A stretch of DNA of 64,000 nt, from the NCBI GenBank assembly GCA_039621445.1, contig CP154957.1, positions 31,638,399 through 31,702,398 of the forward strand. The letters run 5' to 3'. Positions 41,676 to 56,170 of this stretch are shown here, piece by piece (position 1 is the first letter of the stretch; each line of letters opens with the position of its first letter). A model generated the notes under the pieces. That model did no database searches. It was given only the letters and a program-made list of their open reading frames with translations, and was not told the DNA's origin. Both the position numbers and the translations under genes were made by a program. This DNA is from Euglena gracilis (taxonomy: Eukaryota; Euglenida; Euglenophyceae; Euglenales).

Positions 41676-42768
41676 CGGGAAAGTCTAAAATCCCAGACAA
41701 CCTTCAGAGCACATCACCTCTGTTGATGCGTTGCCATCGGGTCATTTGGGAAGGTTGGGGACCCTCTGCTCCAACTTCAGCTGCGGCAATCGCAACGCGA
41801 ATTGCACGCTTCAGCAGCGCAGATTCGATCCCCGGTGGTGCGTTGGTGCGGCGGCCCACCACTCCAGCTGGCAGCAGGGGTTTTAAGACCCGGGGGGGGG
41901 GGGGGGCTCCTGGGGGACCCACTCAATTTTCCCTGGCCAAAAATCGCGAAAATGACAAAAATAGCACCTGTTTCAAAAATAATTCGACACCAAAAAGTAT
42001 ATCCCACCCTCTGGGTGACCCCGGGGGGGGGGGGGCTCAGCCAGACCCATCCACCCTCCCCCCCCCCGGGCAGGGCAGAACAGGAAGGCCTGGTGGGGGG
42101 GGGTCGACCCCTCCCACGCACCACAGCGTTTTCACTGATTTTGGGAAAACGGGGATTTTGGCCGGAAAAAAAATTGAAATTTTTTTGAAAAATGAACCCA
42201 AAACACATGATTTTTTGGTGGAAAACCACATTTTTTTCACAAAAAATCTCAAAATTTTACGTCCTGAAAATATTGGTACTTTTTAGGAGGGGGGGGGGAA
42301 ACGAAGGTCAAAAAAAAATGGACAAAATTTTGGCACAATCAAATTTTACTGACATTTTTTCTCATTGAATTTTTTTTGGACTTTCAATGGCATTTTTTTG
42401 CTTCAAAAACCTCTCAAAATCAACATTTTGAGAAAATGTTGAATTTTTCGAAGGTGTGAAAAAATGGGGTTTTGGGTGGTTTTTGGGGGGACCCCTATAT
42501 GGGTCCCAAAATGGGTCAAAATAAAACACCAGGCGCCGAAGGCACCAGAAAATTCTTTTGGGTCCAAAAATTGGTTCTCACGGAAATACCAGAAGAGGTG
42601 GTGGGGTCAACCCCCCCTCCCACCCACCGTGCAGGGGGTGGGGGGGTCGACCCCCCCCCACCACCCTGGCTGTTCGGCCAATTCCCGTTCTGCCCTGCCC
42701 CGGGGGCCCACAACTAAAAAAAACCCCTGGCTGGCAGGCAGGGACGCAGCGCAGCGGCTCAGCCCCAC

Positions 42769-42933
42769 TGATCCATGGGCCTCCATTTCGTCGCCGCCGC
42801 CTTCGCTGGCTCGTCGTCGCCGTTGCCGTCCGAGTCGGCGTCCCCCAAGCCCTTCCCCTCCTCCCCCGCGGCGGCGCCTTTCCCCTTCGGATCGCGGAGC
42901 CGCAACACCCGACCAGTCCTCACCGCCAAACCC
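42769..42933 (-). CDS. Last exon in unit 2, acidic/basic tail
   Basis: It begins after CGTCAG in phase with the previous exon. It reads [18 protein letters not shown], then [20 protein letters not shown] and RPMDQWG before TGA. A CGC/CGT difference between the copies is synonymous in this frame and would create a stop in the alternative frame. Copy at 28988-29162. Confidence 0.6.
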
Positions 42934-45311
42934 CTGACGAAGTTCCCTGATCCCACCCACCAACCCCGCACAACAACCACCCCACACACTGCCAGCCATC
43001 GCTCTCCAACGTCCCTGCCACACAGCACTGCACCACATCAGGTATTTGTCCGGAGCCACGTCGATGTCGATGGCGAGGCTGCCGGCCGCAGCGATGCTGC
43101 CGGCAGCGGCCAAGCTCGGCCCCTTCGCCACGCCCGCCTCCTCGCTGCACTTCCCCTCCGGGGCCGCCAGCCACCACCGCCGGGTGCCGGGCGGCGACAG
43201 CCGCACTGTGCTCCCGTCAACAGCCGGCAGGTGGGGGCCCTTCACGGGGGTCGTCTCGGGCGGCGGCTCCGCCACGAAGTCGCGCCACATCCGCGGCCGG
43301 CTGGCGGCGCTGACGGCCCGGCGAGGGGTGAGGGCCAGGGTTTGGCTGTGGGCAGGGCTTTTTGAATGTGTCAGAATGATGGGAGGGAGGACGGGATGGA
43401 TCAGACAATTCGGTCATCGGAAAAATGTCAGGTGGCCTCTTACCCGCCCCGCCCCCTTGTCGTACGACCGGGTTCCTGCAACCTGTGACCGGGGGGGGGG
43501 GTCGTAACACCCCCATAACCTGCAACCTGTGACCGCGGGGTGGTCGTAAATGAGGGGTGGTCGTAGAACAAAGGGGGGGGGTAATCCAAAAAAATCGTCT
43601 CAACCCCCTGTACCCCTGTGCCTGGGAACCGTGACCAGATGGGTCGGCAACTACCGGAGATCTTGGACACGGGTTGGACAACAACAGGGACCCTGGCAGC
43701 ATTTCACAGACTCTCAACAGAGTTTGACAAGGCAAGTTGGCCGGTTCTGGGAAACCTGTTCTGGGACCCCATCACTTTCTCGGGCAAGCACAGTTTCCTG
43801 GGGTAAATGCCTCCCATCCGGGGCGTTTTTTACGACCCCCCAGGGGGTTCAGCTCAGAGGCTGGAAAATTTGGGCTGGCTAAAAGAAGGCTGCTGGCTAA
43901 CCCCCCCCATAGGGGCAAGCACCTCTGGTCAGCCATGCCCTTGGGCCCAGCATCGCCCAGCATCGCCCAGCATCGCCTTTGAAGCCCTTAGAGGTGCACC
44001 TCCTGTACCTGCATCCACCCAGATACCTGCATCCGGAGCATCCAAAACAGCATCTGCAACCACTTCATCTGCTTTTGTCCACTTAACTTTGGCCACTCTT
44101 GGCCACTTATGGCCACTCTTGGCCACTTTTGGCCACTTTGCCCAACTTCACTCACCTTGTCCAGTATTTGCATGTTGTGTGGTACATCTTGTCCAATACT
44201 TGCATCCATTGCACCTTGTCCAGTATCTGCATCCATTGCATCTTGTCCAGTATCTACAACCACTGCATCTTGTCTGGTGTGTCTTGTCCAGTACCCGCAT
44301 CCACTGCATCTTGTCCAATATCTTTTTCTTGTCCAGCATCTGCAATCACTGCATCTTGTCCAGCATCCGCATCTTGTCCAACGTCTGCATCTTGTTCAGC
44401 ATCTGCATCTTGTCCAGCATCTCCAGCTTGTCCAGCATCTGCAACCACTGCATGTTGTCCAGCATCTGCATCTTGCCCAGCATCAGCATCTTGTCCAGCA
44501 TCTGCAACCACTGCATCTTGTCCAGTATCTGCATCTTGTCCAACGTCTACATCTTGTCCAGTATCTGCATCTTGCATCCATTGGCTCCCAACCTAGCCAA
44601 AATGACCACAAAAGCCCCAAAATGCCTGAAATGGCTTGAAATAACCTAAAACAGCCCCAAAAAGCCAATAATATCCACAAAAAATCCACAAAAATACCCA
44701 AAAATACCCAAAATCACCAAAATGGCACAAAATGGCCAAAAATGCCTAAAGGTGATCATATTGACCCAAATTAGCCCAATATTTGCCCAAATCAATGCAA
44801 AATAGTCCTAAATTTACAAAAAAGCAAAAAAGCAACCCAAAATAGCCAAGATAGGTGCAACATTGGAGACTTGTGGGGAAATTGTCCTAAAAATGGGTTT
44901 AATTCTTCAAAATATACAAAAAGAATGCCAGCATCGCCCAGCATCGCCCAGCATCGGAACCCCACCTCTGGTCTCCAAAAATCCAGCATCGCCCAGCATC
45001 GCCCTGCATCGCCCAGCATCATCAGAAGTGCTTGCATAGGGGTCCTGGGCTGGAACTGGGCCGCCCAGGGTCGAACTGTGCACCAAAAAGTCAAAAATGC
45101 AAAAAATGTTCACAAAACTGCCAATTATGCAAAAAATCGATTTTTGACCCCAAAATTTACCCTGATCAGCCCTTTTCCAACCCATTTTCGCCCATTTCTG
45201 ACCCATTTTTTTGGCCCACTTTAACCCCCGAAAATCTGTAACCGTCCAGCCAAGTAGGTGAGTAATAGTAAGTAAGTAAGTAAGTAAGTAAGCAAGTAAA
45301 TAAGTAAGAGT

Positions 45312-45388
<77 letters not shown>

Positions 45389-48300
45389 AGTAAGTAGTAA
45401 GTAAGTAGTAAGTAAGTAAGTAGTAAGTAAGTAAGTAGTAGTAGTAAGCTGGAAAATTCGGGTGCGCTGGAAAAAGCTGCCGACTGACCCTCCCCCATGG
45501 GGTCCTCCCTCCGACTGCAACTGGGTCGAAAAGGAGTCGGGCTGGTTACCAAAAAAAAACCGAAACTGCAAAAATGATTGAAAAAAGCCAATTACACAAA
45601 AAATCAATTTTGAGCCAAGATTTGAGCAGGCCAACCTCTGTCCAACAATTTTTTGCTCATTTCTATACCCCCGAAAACTAAAAATAGTCCGCCGACGGCT
45701 ACAAAAATAAATAAATCTCGTCGTGGGGGGAGGGGTCCGAGGCTAGAAAAATGCTGCTGTGCTGGCTGGCTGGAGATGGGTGGGGGGACCCCCGGGGGAC
45801 GGGGTACCCTTCGGCTTTGGCGACATCCTGACTGCAAAACCCCAAAGGCCTCACAAAAGAACCCTGGCTGCGGTGGACAGGGTTGCTCTTGTCGGGGCCC
45901 CACACAGAGTCCACGGAGCCGAAGGAGGCCCGGTTCAGGGGGGCGGCGGTCGCCGGCTTGGCCGCCGGGTCGGTGGACCCCCAAATGCCGGCGGAGTCGA
46001 ACAGGACGGCCTGGGCGGAGGGGTCCGCGTCGCAGATGACGATACCCCGGACGAGGCAGCCGGCGTGAGGCCCCTGTGGCCGAGGACCTGAGCCGGCTCA
46101 CCCCATCCAGCATCCAGCCCCATCCCGTCCAGCCCCCCCCCCCCCCAGACGTGGGCCACATCGAAAACCATTTCCTTCTTCGCTGCCCAGGCAGCCACAC
46201 CTGTCTTCAACCAGCTGTCACGGAGGAAATGGATCAACGGGGAAAATGGCATGGCAATTTCAATGAGAAGCAGTTGTGAATTGTTGTGGGAGATTTTAAT
46301 TCTTGACAAACATATTTCACAAGAAAACGACACCTACAACACGCATAATAATGGGCACCCGCTGCCAATTCAACACTCTGCATGTTGCATGCTCTTTTAC
46401 CGGCTGCTCATTGTTATTCGGACGTCTGAAGGTGGAGCCAAGATTTATGCTTTGTACCTTTGTGCTTTGCATTTCTGAGCCGCTGGTCTCTGCATTAAAC
46501 AGGACCAGTCCTTTGGGTTCCAGACAGAGCACGGCTTGGCAACTCCAAGGGAGGGGAGCTGAGAGGCTGAAAACTTTGGGCTAACGGACAAACAGACAAA
46601 ACGCTGCTGACTTACCCCTCCCCCGTGGCGGAGGCTTTCGCTGCGATCTGGGCCACCCGGAAAACCCGAACCTGCAGTTACGCCAAGGTTCGTTTCTGTA
46701 AATCTGCGATTGGAGCTGGTAGCCCATTTTGCAGCAATTTTTGTCTGTCTTTTTCCATTTCCGTCTAGCAACCGATTGGTTCCGGTCCTGCCATGTTTTC
46801 AGGAGCCGGAGAAGATCTGATACCGTGGGTCCTCCGGCTCACGCGACGTCCGTCCCTGGTTCCAACACATGCAAAAAATGGCAGCAAAAAGTTGGCAATG
46901 AAATGTCCAAAAAGCTGCGAAAAGCAGCAGAAACAGCCTGAAAAATGAGGCCAACAGGCATTTTTTTCAGGGCGCCTGGAAAAAAAAAATAAAGAGCCTT
47001 TTAAAAACCTGAATTTTTTTGGCCAAAATGCCTTTAAAAACCTTAAAAAAAACCTTAAGAAACCTTACAAATTGGTCGTGGAAAATTATTCGAATTTCGA
47101 GCAAAAAAAAGGTCGCAAAATCTTGGCAAAAATGGCCAACTCCGGGGGGAAAATATGCTTTCTGGCGTCGCTGGAACACTGTCCACCCACCCAAAACTCA
47201 AAAAAAAAGATTTGATTGATTTGATTGATGACCCGACGTTGGTTCGATGCCTGGATGGGTCTTTGACCGCCAATGGAAAATGGACACCTTAATCTTGAAG
47301 TTTTCAAAATGCCCCAAAACCTTAAACCTTAAAAAAAAACCTTAAACCAAAACCTTAAAAAAAAACCTTACAAACGCCTTGAAAAACCTTTAATTTTTTG
47401 AATTATCGCCTTCAAAAAATAATGCCTGGTGGCCAACAGAGCCAAATGTTGATAAAAGTGGGTAAAAGTGGCCAAAAAAAATGTACAGCACCCAAAATTG
47501 GCCAAAAGTGGGCGAAAGTGGCCAAAAGTGGCCAAAAAGCACAATCAGTTTGCCCCTTTCCAGTGTTGAGTGGTTGGAAAAGGAGGAAAGCCCTAAAACC
47601 TAGGTAGTGGGGGACACTTGGGCGGGGGGGGGGGGGGGGGCAGGGGCAGCAAGGAGTGCGGTGCCCCCACAATGGTTGGCCTTAAGACAATTTTTGGCTA
47701 AGAGCAAAATTCCATTACCATTTTTGTTGCAAAGCTTCTCACGTGCATCTTCATTGCCTGCACCTTTTATAGTTCAATAATGCCTTTTGATTCGGATTGA
47801 GCATCCAAAATCACATCTCAACTCGGGACCATACGTCCTTGCACCCTCTGATTCATCTGTTATCAACATTTTTTTCAAACAACACTTCAATAAATACCAT
47901 TTTCTCCATGCATCTGCCTGTGCAAAATAAAAGAAAAATGCCCAAACTCAGTAATGCAGGCATAAGATTTGCAATATTCTGGAAATTATTTGATGTAGAT
48001 TCTTGTGGTCCTTCTTGAAGTGCCGGGGTTATGACATATCCAAAAGGCTTTTCAGGCAGGTCTTTGCATGGACGTTGCAGTAATCTGGTCAGTTCATGCA
48101 GTGTAACATCCCATGTTGCAATAATTACTAAGAGCAGTGAGATTTTGCAAGGAAGGCCCTTATTACAGTGACATGGTGGAAAGATTCACATTTTTAAATT
48201 GAAAACATCACCAGTGAAAAACCCATGGGCTGTGTGGAATTCCCAATTTCATTTACAGAAAATGATCACGGTGACAAGGGGGACCGTGAGGCATCCACGG

Positions 48301-51300
48301 GTGCCGAGAAATTCACTTGTGTTTGCTACACGTTCTTTCTGACACGGGGAAACCCGTGACCTTAAACAGTTTTTAAAAGGCCTGAAACCAGTGAACACAC
48401 AAGCAAATTTCAGATTTGGGCCCTTTTGTAAAATGCAAGAGGGTATTTTCGGCTATTTTAAGTTTGTTGGAGTTTTTTGGGTCAACGTTTGTCATTTTTG
48501 GTCTAGAGCACTGCACCGAATGTTCAAATGTGGTTTGTGTAGTTCTGATGGATATGGGAAGCAGCCAGCACAACTGGGAGTTGAACGCACCTCCTCCGAT
48601 TCGTCCGTCGCTGAGATTCTTAGGAGTGGAGATGGTTGCAACCCACATGTAGGAAGGCCAGGAATGTCGTCCTCAAAGCACGGAGCCCAGGGGCATCCCA
48701 ATGCTTGGTAAGTTTGGATGAGTCAATCCATGAAAATGATGCACAAAGATAGTGTCAGGCGTTTGAAAATACATCAGTGCAGGATTCCCATCCATAAAAT
48801 GATAAAGAAAGTCCTCTGAGCACGTTCATAAATAAGAAGAATCTCATTCATAATTATTTATGGTTGTTGTTTGGGGTCCTTCGTGATGATTTGTGATTAT
48901 TCGAGATTATCATATTGCAAATATGGGGGAATGCCAGGTACCTAACTCATAAACAAACACATCTTTATATGAGATTTTTCGGCTGAGATCCAACAACTTT
49001 AATATTTTTATTGTCCTTTTACCCCACGCTTCTTCGATACTGTTTTGTTCTTTGTGAAACAGATTGTTTGCACAAAAGGATCACAGGATGGCATGACTAC
49101 AAAGAGCGAATAAAACAAATCAAACAAGTCAAAATCAAAGGGGAAAAACAGAATAGATGGGAGTAAAAAAAAATACAGCTGTCCAAACCTTCAAAAAATC
49201 AGCTACCAAAAAAAAGCAAAAATCGTTGTCAACAAGAGAAATCTCATTCGTAATGTTTCGTGATTATCGTGATTTTTCGTGATTTTTGGGGAAAAATACA
49301 TTTTCAATTTTCAAATAGGAAATCCCTGTAAAATGTGACATCCAGAAGCAGCAGCTTTCCTGAAATGTCCAAAATGCACGTGGTTTTAATTCAGGAATTC
49401 AGGGAAACTAAGTTGGTGATGGCAGGACCAACGGAGCAAATTCTCCTGTTGCAGCAAGGTGGAGGTTGGAAAAACTTTCACAAAAAAAGCTCTTAAGCAA
49501 AATCCAGCTGTTCTCCCCTCTGGACGCAGGGGGATGCTCAGGAAAACCCAAAGGGCTGCAGCGCCTCATACAGCCGGCTGCGGACGACGGCGGCCTGGGC
49601 TGCCATGCCCCCGGCCCACGCCTTGACGGCGTGCCAGGCCATTTCGTACTCCGGATCCTGAGGCAGCGGAGTGGAGGTCCAGCCCCAGCTGCAGGGGGAG
49701 AAATTCGGTGGCACACAGCGGGAATGGGGATCACGCCGAGAGGGGGGTCGAGAAATCTGGTGGCAAAACCATCACCAGCAAGCTCCATGGGCTGCTGAAA
49801 TTCCGTTCCCCTGAACGGAATTTCATTTCACTCTTGAAATCACAGGGAGGGGAAATGTTTGCAAAAGTTAAAAGAATCTTCAGAAAAGCGCAGAGGCTGT
49901 AAAATTTGGGCTGGACAAAAAAGGTGCCGAACCCCCACCCATTGGCAACTGGAAGTGGAAGTGCGGTTGGAACTGCAGCTGGGGGTCAAAACAAATATCA
50001 CGAAGGGCACCTTGACAGTAGTGGTTCTTAACCTTCAAGTGTGCAAGAATGTTTTAAAAATCAATGACAGGGACGGCACAGAATTGGCCTGGGGGGTCTA
50101 AAAAGAGGGGTCGAGAATTGGACAATTTTAATTTTTTCTTTCTCAGTCTAAAAATACATAAGATTTTTATGTCAGGCAACGTCCTGTTGAATTTTGAAAC
50201 GGAATCCTAAAGCAAGGATTCCACCGAGGAGTTCCTGCTCATAGGTGGCGGAGTTCTGGAGCGCGGGTTACCATTTTCAGTTGAAATGTCCCAATGGCTC
50301 GAGAACTTCAGATTCACTGTGGGAATGACGCAGGCTTCCATCGCGGTTTACTCCAAATGCGGCACTGAAAGACATAATCTTTTTGGACCATCTGTAACTC
50401 ACTTTCAAGTTTTTTTCAATTTTCAGATAAAGGGTGCTCTTTGTTGGGGACTTACGCTGGGAACAAGAAACAAGACGAATGTCTTTGACGGCAAATACGT
50501 CCCCAACGAGCACACCTCCTGACTGTAGCAGAAGTATGACACGATGGAGCCATCCATCAACGGCTGGCCAACAGCGGTGACGCCCAAGCACCGGGGCAGC
50601 GTCTGGCGGAATTCGGTGTAACTGCTGCAGAGGTCCATCAAGTGGTCCAGGCAGCTGTTGCTGCACGCTGCAGCGAAACTGTGCGGGTGCATGAGGTTGA
50701 TGGTGAATGGAGGGTGTGTGCATTGTGAAATCAGTCGCGTCAACATCTAAAACCATGAACAGCTGGACAGGGCCATTCAGCGACCTCTACAGCAACTGCC
50801 CCCCCCCCCAGCCCAATGAACAATAAAATGACAATCTCGACGGTCCGATGGGGGACGTCCATGGACATAGGTTGCAAAGGTACCTGTTTCGCTACAAAAG
50901 CTGACACACTTGATGGGCCTTGTTCCTTGGGCAAAGGGGTACATTGGACATGGGGGGAGGGACCTGACACAGATGGGAACAGTAAAGGGGGGAGGGGAAT
51001 TGTAACAAAAAATATCTGTCAGAGGAGATGTTGGTGGAATTACAAAGCGTCATCCATGACCTGGAAGAGTGGCCGTCATCGCCGTACTCCCCGAAGGCCC
51101 CGAACAACAGAGCGCACTGCAGCGCCAGGGCCATGGAGAGGAGGCTGCCGTCCGCGGCGAAGCAGGTCTCGGCCAGGCGGATGACCCTCGGGATGATGAT
51201 GGGGTGGATCTGAGAGAAGGGGGTGAAAGGCGTTGGGAACCCTCTTGGGTTCAACCTTTTTTGGCTTAGAATATGGTTCACTGGAAAACGGGGGCCTTGG

Positions 51301-54300
51301 GTGCCAGCAGTACGCCTCAATTGAATTAATGTTCTGGACGTCAGGAGGGGGGATCAGCAAAATTCCATATGGCATTAACAGGCCTATTTGGCGCCTATTT
51401 GGAGCGTTGTCTTCCAGCCATTGGGAATGAAGAACAGCTGGATGAGAACGAAACAGACACTACAATGATCTTCTTCACCAGGCTCCTCCTTGTCCTCATT
51501 CCCAATGTTTCGAGCACACCAACTCTGAAGGCCTTTTCGGGGCTGGGGAGGTTTGCAGCACCACTGTCAGCCATGCAATAACACACCCTCCCCAGCTCCT
51601 GCACCAGGGTGGTGGCGAGGGTCTCCTGCACCTCCGCGTCCTCACAACCATAGTCTTCCATGAAATATCTCAGCAGGTCCTGGGCATACTATTGCTTACT
51701 GACCGGGGGGGGGGTCCCTTTCCACTTTCGAAAAACCAGTCAGTCACTTTTCAAAAACCAGTCACCCACTTCCTAACCCCTGGGGGGGGGGGGGCGGTCA
51801 CTTTGGCCACTCGACCAAAGATGGTCTAAAATCGATGGCTTTGGTCATAAACCCAAAAAACTTTCCGAAGGCGCCGGGTGGCCACTTTCAGCCATTCCTG
51901 GCCGACCCCTGGGTGGGGGGGGGGCTGGGCCAAAATCCAGTCAGTCACCAGTCACCCCCCGGGGGGGGGGGGGGATCGGACACACCTTGAGCAAGGTGTC
52001 CTGTTGCTTTCTGACCCTGGGGGGTGGGTGTCCCACCTAAAGATGTTCAGTCAATTCCAACCGTTCCCCAACCCTGCACCAATCACAAAAATATTGTGTG
52101 CTTCAGTTTCATGGAGATACCCAGCCAAGTTTTAACGCGGGGTGCGTTACTTCAGCCCTTTTTTTTTCTGACCCGCGGGGGGTGGGGGGGGGGGGTCAAA
52201 AACCAGCAGACACTTCGGAAAACCTGCCTCCTGCTGGGGAGGCGGGGTCGGACCACCAAGCAATCTGGCATGATTCAGACAGTGAGCACGACTGTGAGGG
52301 TTGATGCAGCCCACCATGGTGTCATCCTCCCATGCGGACTGAAGCGTCCAGAGCAACAGCTGCAAAGCAAATGAATGAAAAAATGCTTCGCTCCATCCAT
52401 TCAAAGGCCAACAAGAGGCAAGACATGCCAAGAGACAGTCATCCTTTGAAAATCATCCTTGCTTTGTTCCGGGATGAAGTTAGCAAGTTTACACAGCAAT
52501 TCGGTTGGCAACGGTCTCTGCAGAAACGTTCAGAAACGGAAAACAAAAAGGCGCATTTGACAACATTCCTCGTGTTCATTTGTGTTAATTTTGAAATGGG
52601 CACGCTGTACTTGGTTTCAAACAATAAAAAAAAAGAACAACACATTTGCATATGTCAAAGGCGTTAACTATTGTTATAGTTAATGACATCTGTCAGGAAG
52701 CCTGTTTTGTGCAAATATGTTTTGGTGGTGTGTTGTACAGTTGATTGGAGCCCATCCTCAGACACGAAGAAAGCATCCCCCCCCCCCCCCCGGCGGGCCC
52801 CACCTTTGGCAGGCCGAGGACGTCGCGCAGCAGCTCCTGGTTGGCGGTGCACGAGACCATCACCGGCAACAGCCACAGGGCTGAGACTAGAAATCTTTGG
52901 GGGGGTCGACCCCCGGCGGCGGGATGCCCGCTCCGCCCTGCGCAGCCCGGAGGCATAGAGCCGCTCCGTCGCCCGCAGTGCCACGAAGAGGAACGCCTCC
53001 TCGTCCTTCGCCCGCGGCGAGGCCCACAGCATGCCGGCGACCAGGGGCAGCCCCGTCCTCCGGTCAAGCACCTCCAGGCACTTGGCATTTTGGTGGTGTT
53101 GTCAGGATTTGTTGGAATTTGTCAGGATTTGTCGGGGTTGGATCACTGGAGGTGGGGTCCCAGCCACATGATTTTGAAAGAATTTGAACCGAGGCAAAAG
53201 ACAACTTCTCCACTTTTGCCACTTTTGCCCACCTTTTGTATACTTTCAGCCATTTTTGCCCACTATTGGCGAAACATCAGGCCACTTTTGGCCAGTTTTT
53301 TGAGGCTTTTGACTGCTTTTGGCCACTTTTGGGCACTTTTTTTTTGCACACACTTGGCCTTTTTTTGCCGCTTCAAGGCCACTTTTCCTCCCTTTGGTCA
53401 TTCCTGGCTGCTTTTGGACAAATTTGCCCACATTTCCCAGCGTTACACCATTTTGGCCTTCTTTGGACACTTTTGCTGCCTTTGACTGCTTTTAACCACT
53501 GTTGGTCACTTTCGGCAATTTTGCCCACATTTCAGCCACGTTTGCAAAATTTTGCCACTTTTGGGTATTTTTGTCACTTCCGGTCTCTATTGAACCACCT
53601 TTGGCCACCTTTGGGCTTTTTCTTTTTGCCTTTTTTGACTGTTGTTGATCACTTTGCCGACTTTTGGCTGCCTTTTGCTGTCTTTCACCGAATGCAGAAA
53701 CACAAGCTGACTCTGTTTTTTGGCCACTTTTGCTGACTGTTTGGCCACGTTTTTTTTTTGCTGCTTTCGGTTTCCAAAAAAAAAAGCATCCTGAAATGGT
53801 ACTCTTCGCAATAATTGCTTGGATTGCATGCCATACCTCCTCCCAAAAACCAAGTTTGCCCAAAAAACCATTACGAGAGCTTCCTAAGCAGCTTCATCTG
53901 TTGTTGGGTTCAAAGAAGCTTGTTGTCGGAGAGCAGAAATACTTATGGCCCACCATATCTGGATGGGGTTGCATTAAACAAATGGTGCATTTCCCAGGTC
54001 TCCTTTTTTCTTTCCAAATTTATATATGTGTGTATAATATATAATAAATATATATGTATATATATATATATATATATCATCCTAGTCCTAGGCATATATG
54101 GAGGCACATAGTCCTAGGTATATATCCTATAGGTCCTAGTCCCAGGTGTGTGTGTGTGTATATATATATACATATATATGTATATATATAGAGTCCTACA
54201 TGTATAAATCCCAGGTCGGACGCAGGAGATGCTTCACAGACCACCTAACCCTAACCCTAACCCTAACCCCAACCCCAACCCTATTTGGTCGAATTTCGGA

Positions 54301-56107
54301 AAAAATTATGCCAAAAATGCGACCCAAGAATCTTCCGAAAACGGCGCCTTGACTTCCGGCCTAACTTGGTCCCTCAAAAATGCCAATTTTTGGTGCGCCC
54401 ATCCTAACCCTAACCCTCTTCCTCGAATTAAGCCTAAAATCTCCCCGGAACCAACCCCGTTCGCCCGGATCGGGATTTATCGGGACTTTTCGGAACCCAC
54501 ACCTCCAGGGCCAAAAACAGTGTTGTCGGGATTTTTGTCGGGATTTGTCGGGATTTGTCGCTGGAGGTGCTTGCCTCTGGTCGCCCCCAGCGAGTGATGG
54601 GAACGGGGTGCCCACCCACGGAGAGCACTGGGCTGGCACTGGTGGACCGCTGCGAAGGAAGAACAAAGGTGCGGTGCAGTGGTTGTGGTGGCAATCACTC
54701 AGAAACAGGCAAATGAAGCTGCGCAGCCCTGGTGAGGGCTGTGGGCAAGCACCTATGACAGATTCCAAATTTTAGCCTGCGGTCGGCTGCGGTCGGCCGC
54801 GGTCGGCCGCGGTCAGCTGTGGCGGCTGCGGTCGGCTACAGTCGGCAAAATTGTTGGCTGTAGGTAGGGGCAGGTCAACATAAAATGAGCACATATCACA
54901 ACCACACAATCCACTGTTGTCGACTTTTGGCCACTTTTTGCTGCTTTTGGCCACTTTTTGTTGCTTTTGACTGCTTTTTGCCACTGTTGCCGACTTTTGG
55001 TCACTTTTTTGCTGCCTTTGCCCCTTTTTTCCTGCCTTTTGATTTCTTTTGGTCACTTTTGTTGCTTTTGCCCACTTTTGATGTGTTTTGGCTACTTTTG
55101 GCCAGCTTTTGCTTTTCTTTGACCTCTTCTGACTAACTTTTGGCCTCTTTTGCCCACTTTTGACCACATTTCTCTGCTTCTGGCCATTTTTACCCACTTC
55201 TGGCCACTTTCAGGCCACTTTAAACGTCTTTTTGTTGCTTTTTGAAATCAAGAGCAGCCCAAACGTGGCCTAAAAGTGGCCAAAAATAGTTGAAATGGTC
55301 GAAAGATATCCCAGAAACTGGCACAAAATGGTCAAAAATGGTCAAATTGGACCAAACAGGCAAAAAAAATGGGCAAAACAGCAAAAAAAGTCGAAAATGG
55401 CTTTAAATGGTCAAAAAGGCCCCAAAAAGGCCCAACATGGCCCAAAAGCAGGACAAAATGGCCAAAAATTACCAGAAATGGGCAAAAAGTGGCCAAAAAT
55501 GGTCAAAATAAGTCAAAATGGGTGAATTATGGTGACAAATGGGCCAAAAGAGGACAAAAGCAACCTAAAAGGGCCAAAAGTTGCCAAAAGTAGCCAAAAG
55601 TGACCACAGGAGCCAGAAAATCTCAAAATCTGGGAAAAAATGAGCCTAACTCCTCATTCTCACTGAAAATTTGACATCAATTAGAAAAAAGTTGCGCGGT
55701 CGGCTGCGGTCGGCTGCGGTCGGCTGCGGTCGGCAACCCACCTAAGACAGTCCTGAAATCCGCGGTCGGCCGCGGTCGGCTGCGGTCGGTTGCGGTCGGC
55801 TGCGGTCGGCATAGGTGCTTGGCTGTGGGGAAAGAGACCCCGCTTGGAAGATGGGGACCCCACCGACGATATTGGGGCGTTGCAAGGAAGTCCTTCTTGA
55901 CACTGTACAGAAAAATGAAGACGCCAAAAATCAGGGCCCCGGGAAAAAAAATGCACAGACCACCCACAAAGATGGGGCTCACCCCCAATAAGGTTCCCAG
56001 AGTTCCCATTCAGTCCTGCACCATGTCCAGCACCTCCTCAGAACGAGGAAAAATGCTCATCGCTTAAAAAATAAGGTTCTGGGAGGATACGAAAGAAGGC
56101 AAATCCC

Positions 56108-56170
<63 letters not shown>

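Larger units (their letters stand above)
36392..50172 (+). repeat. Unit 2 of the tandem duplication
   Basis: This collinear copy of 22730-36391 begins directly at the junction with the end of unit 1 and ends at about 50172, where the sequence leaves the duplication (GTCAGGCAACGTCC). The junction shows at most 1-2 bp of microhomology and no transposon termini. Confidence 0.92.

Noticed and set aside
51395-51586. Extension of the 51.6-kb exon ([17 protein letters not shown])
   Set aside because: Protein-like, but the GT at 51585-51586 joins 51209 in phase, so it is more likely intron.
54243-54292. True telomere
   Set aside because: Only about four units, followed by almost 10 kb of sequence including exons.
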